Positions 63,037 to 64,000 of a stretch of DNA of 64,000 nt are shown here, one piece after another; within the stretch, counting starts at the first letter, position 1; every line of letters starts with the position of its first letter. The translations under genes and the position numbers were made by a program. Source of the stretch: CBDCUE01 sp965222515 (GTDB taxonomy: Bacteria > Pseudomonadota > Alphaproteobacteria > Rickettsiales > JABIRX01); NCBI GenBank assembly GCA_965222515.1, contig CBDCUE010000006.1, positions 1 to 64,000 on the forward strand. The letters run 5' to 3'. The notes beneath the pieces are model-generated. The model did no database searches and had not been told where the DNA came from. It worked only from the letters and a program-made list of their open reading frames with translations.

Positions 63037-64000
63037 GTCGTCCCTAAAAAACTATAAAAAGCCTTGCAGTATAAGGTTTTTTTTGTATAATTTGCATAGT
63101 AAAAACACAAGCTTATTACCAATAACTCTTAAAACCTTGCAAAAATGTTACACAAAACTCACCAAACAGGAAATGATATGGATATGTTCAGAAATGAATT
63201 AGTAAATATCATAAATATGAAACATAAATTAGTAATATTGTCAAAATTAGTAGATTGGAGAAGCATGGAAAAGAAGTTTTCTATAAAATATAGTAATTTG
63301 GGAAGAGGAGGACTACCTATAAGATTAATGTGTGGATTATTGATGTTAAAAGAAATAGAAAAGCAATCAGATGAAAAGATATGTGAGCTTTGGGTAGAGA
63401 ATCCATATTATCAATATTTTTGTGGAAGTAGATATTTTGAGCATAAGTTACCAACAGTTCCAGAGAATTTGGTGTATTTTAGAAAAAGAATAGGAGAAGA
63501 AGGGATGGAATATTTGTTTTCAGAAACAATAGAAATAGCAAAAAATACAAAAGTTTTAAAATCAGCTGATTTTAAAAGAGTAACAGTAGATAGCACAGTT
63601 CAAGAAAAAGCAATAACTTATCCTACAGATACTAAGCTGTGCCATAAAGCAAGGGAGAGTTTGGTAAAGTTGGCAGAAGCAGAGGGTATAAAATTGAGGC
63701 AGAATTATAAAATAGTTGGTAAAAAGAGTCTTTTTATGTCAGCGAGATACAGTATGTCAAGAAAGGGTAGAAAAGCAAAAGCAGAACAGAAAAAAGTAAA
63801 GAATTATTTGGGTAGAGTAATAAGGGATATTGATAATAAGAAAGGAGATTTGAAAAACAATAGTAAATTATTTCAAGCATTGCTAAGAGCAAAGTTAATT
63901 TACAATCAGCAAAGAACGGATAAGAATAAGATTTATTCATGGCATGAAGATGTGAGTTGCATAAGTAAGGGAAAAGCTCACAAGAAATATGAGTTTGGTT
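63037..64000 (+). mobile_element. IS5-superfamily element truncating the array (partial)
   Basis: Begins near 63037 (GTCGTCCCTAAAAA) where array homology ends, and runs off the window. Contains a plus-strand transposase. Its far end, any target duplication, and whether more array units lie behind it cannot be seen. Confidence 0.7.
63145..64000 (+). CDS. IS5-superfamily transposase (partial)
   Basis: Open from the ATG at 63145 to the window end (285 codons). MCGLLMLKEIEKQSDEKICELW and ENPYYQYFCG belong to a DUF772-type N-terminus. VTVDSTVQEKAITYPTDTKL holds the first catalytic Asp, then a Lys-rich middle, and KIYSWHEDVSCISKGKAHKKYEFG begins the second part of the DDE core. Different from the transposase at 57371 (about 30% by eye). 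No frame break seen so far. Confidence 0.85.
   Translation, partial: MLHKTHQTGNDMDMFRNELVNIINMKHKLVILSKLVDWRSMEKKFSIKYSNLGRGGLPIRLMCGLLMLKEIEKQSDEKICELWVENPYYQYFCGSRYFEHKLPTVPENLVYFRKRIGEEGMEYLFSETIEIAKNTKVLKSADFKRVTVDSTVQEKAITYPTDTKLCHKARESLVKLAEAEGIKLRQNYKIVGKKSLFMSARYSMSRKGRKAKAEQKKVKNYLGRVIRDIDNKKGDLKNNSKLFQALLRAKLIYNQQRTDKNKIYSWHEDVSCISKGKAHKKYEFG

Noticed and set aside
62631..63122. 163-aa ORF as an intact gene with its own N-terminus
   Set aside because: Its first 30 or so residues are transposon-end sequence; array homology stops at 63036.

Overview
The window is very AT-rich and has a core gene set that points to an alphaproteobacterium of the Rickettsiales/Holosporales type, probably host-associated. 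Four genes support this: the GANTC methyltransferase CcrM, the ALAS form of 5-aminolevulinate synthase, the alphaproteobacterial SspB adaptor, and an AddB-type recombination nuclease. The species cannot be named from the sequence.

Bases 1-43,600 are mostly ordinary housekeeping. They hold an ampG-like transporter (partial), the rplK-rplA-rplJ-rplL-rpoB-rpoC block, and ccrM followed by a restriction-enzyme-like remnant. Next come purD, prmC, a TyrA-like dehydrogenase, an LD-carboxypeptidase, hemA, dnaG, mlaA/mlaC, pheS, a sugar-phosphate transferase, addB, a GST, dapB, icd, folD, recA, outer-membrane proteins, plsY, sspB, an amidase, lolA, nrdA/nrdB, a restriction-modification pair, a tdh-like dehydrogenase and a polysaccharide ABC exporter. 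Two conserved genes, mlaC and nrdA, are each broken by one missing base in a homopolymer run. Intergenic DNA carries a 158-bp MITE with 3-bp target duplications (two copies), a roughly 50-bp leader repeat found just before several start codons, and several palindromes.

Bases 43,900-46,190 are a nest of transposon remnants: an IS982-like N-terminus, an IS5 C-terminus, and an IS3-type element with a broken orfB. The IS3 element cuts off a copy of the toxin-gene 5' end.

Bases 46,185-63,036 form one polymorphic-toxin territory, read entirely on the minus strand. Its downstream end holds a secreted toxin-like protein (signal peptide, HEGTNH motif, variable C-terminus) and its probable immunity gene. 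Upstream of that pair is a tandem array of about 15 units of about 843 bp. Each unit has a promoter-like site with a 16-bp palindrome, a 65-codon fragment resembling the C-terminal tip of a toxin, and a complete gene of about 165 aa that looks like an immunity protein. The copies differ by a small set of alternative blocks in shuffled combinations. In one unit both the toxin tail and the N-terminal half of the immunity protein are replaced together. One IS (57,228-58,894) has landed in copy 10, and another truncates copy 15 and runs off the window. This array is the most unusual feature here; I read it as a recombining store of toxin-tip/immunity cassettes. No tRNA, rRNA or CRISPR was seen.
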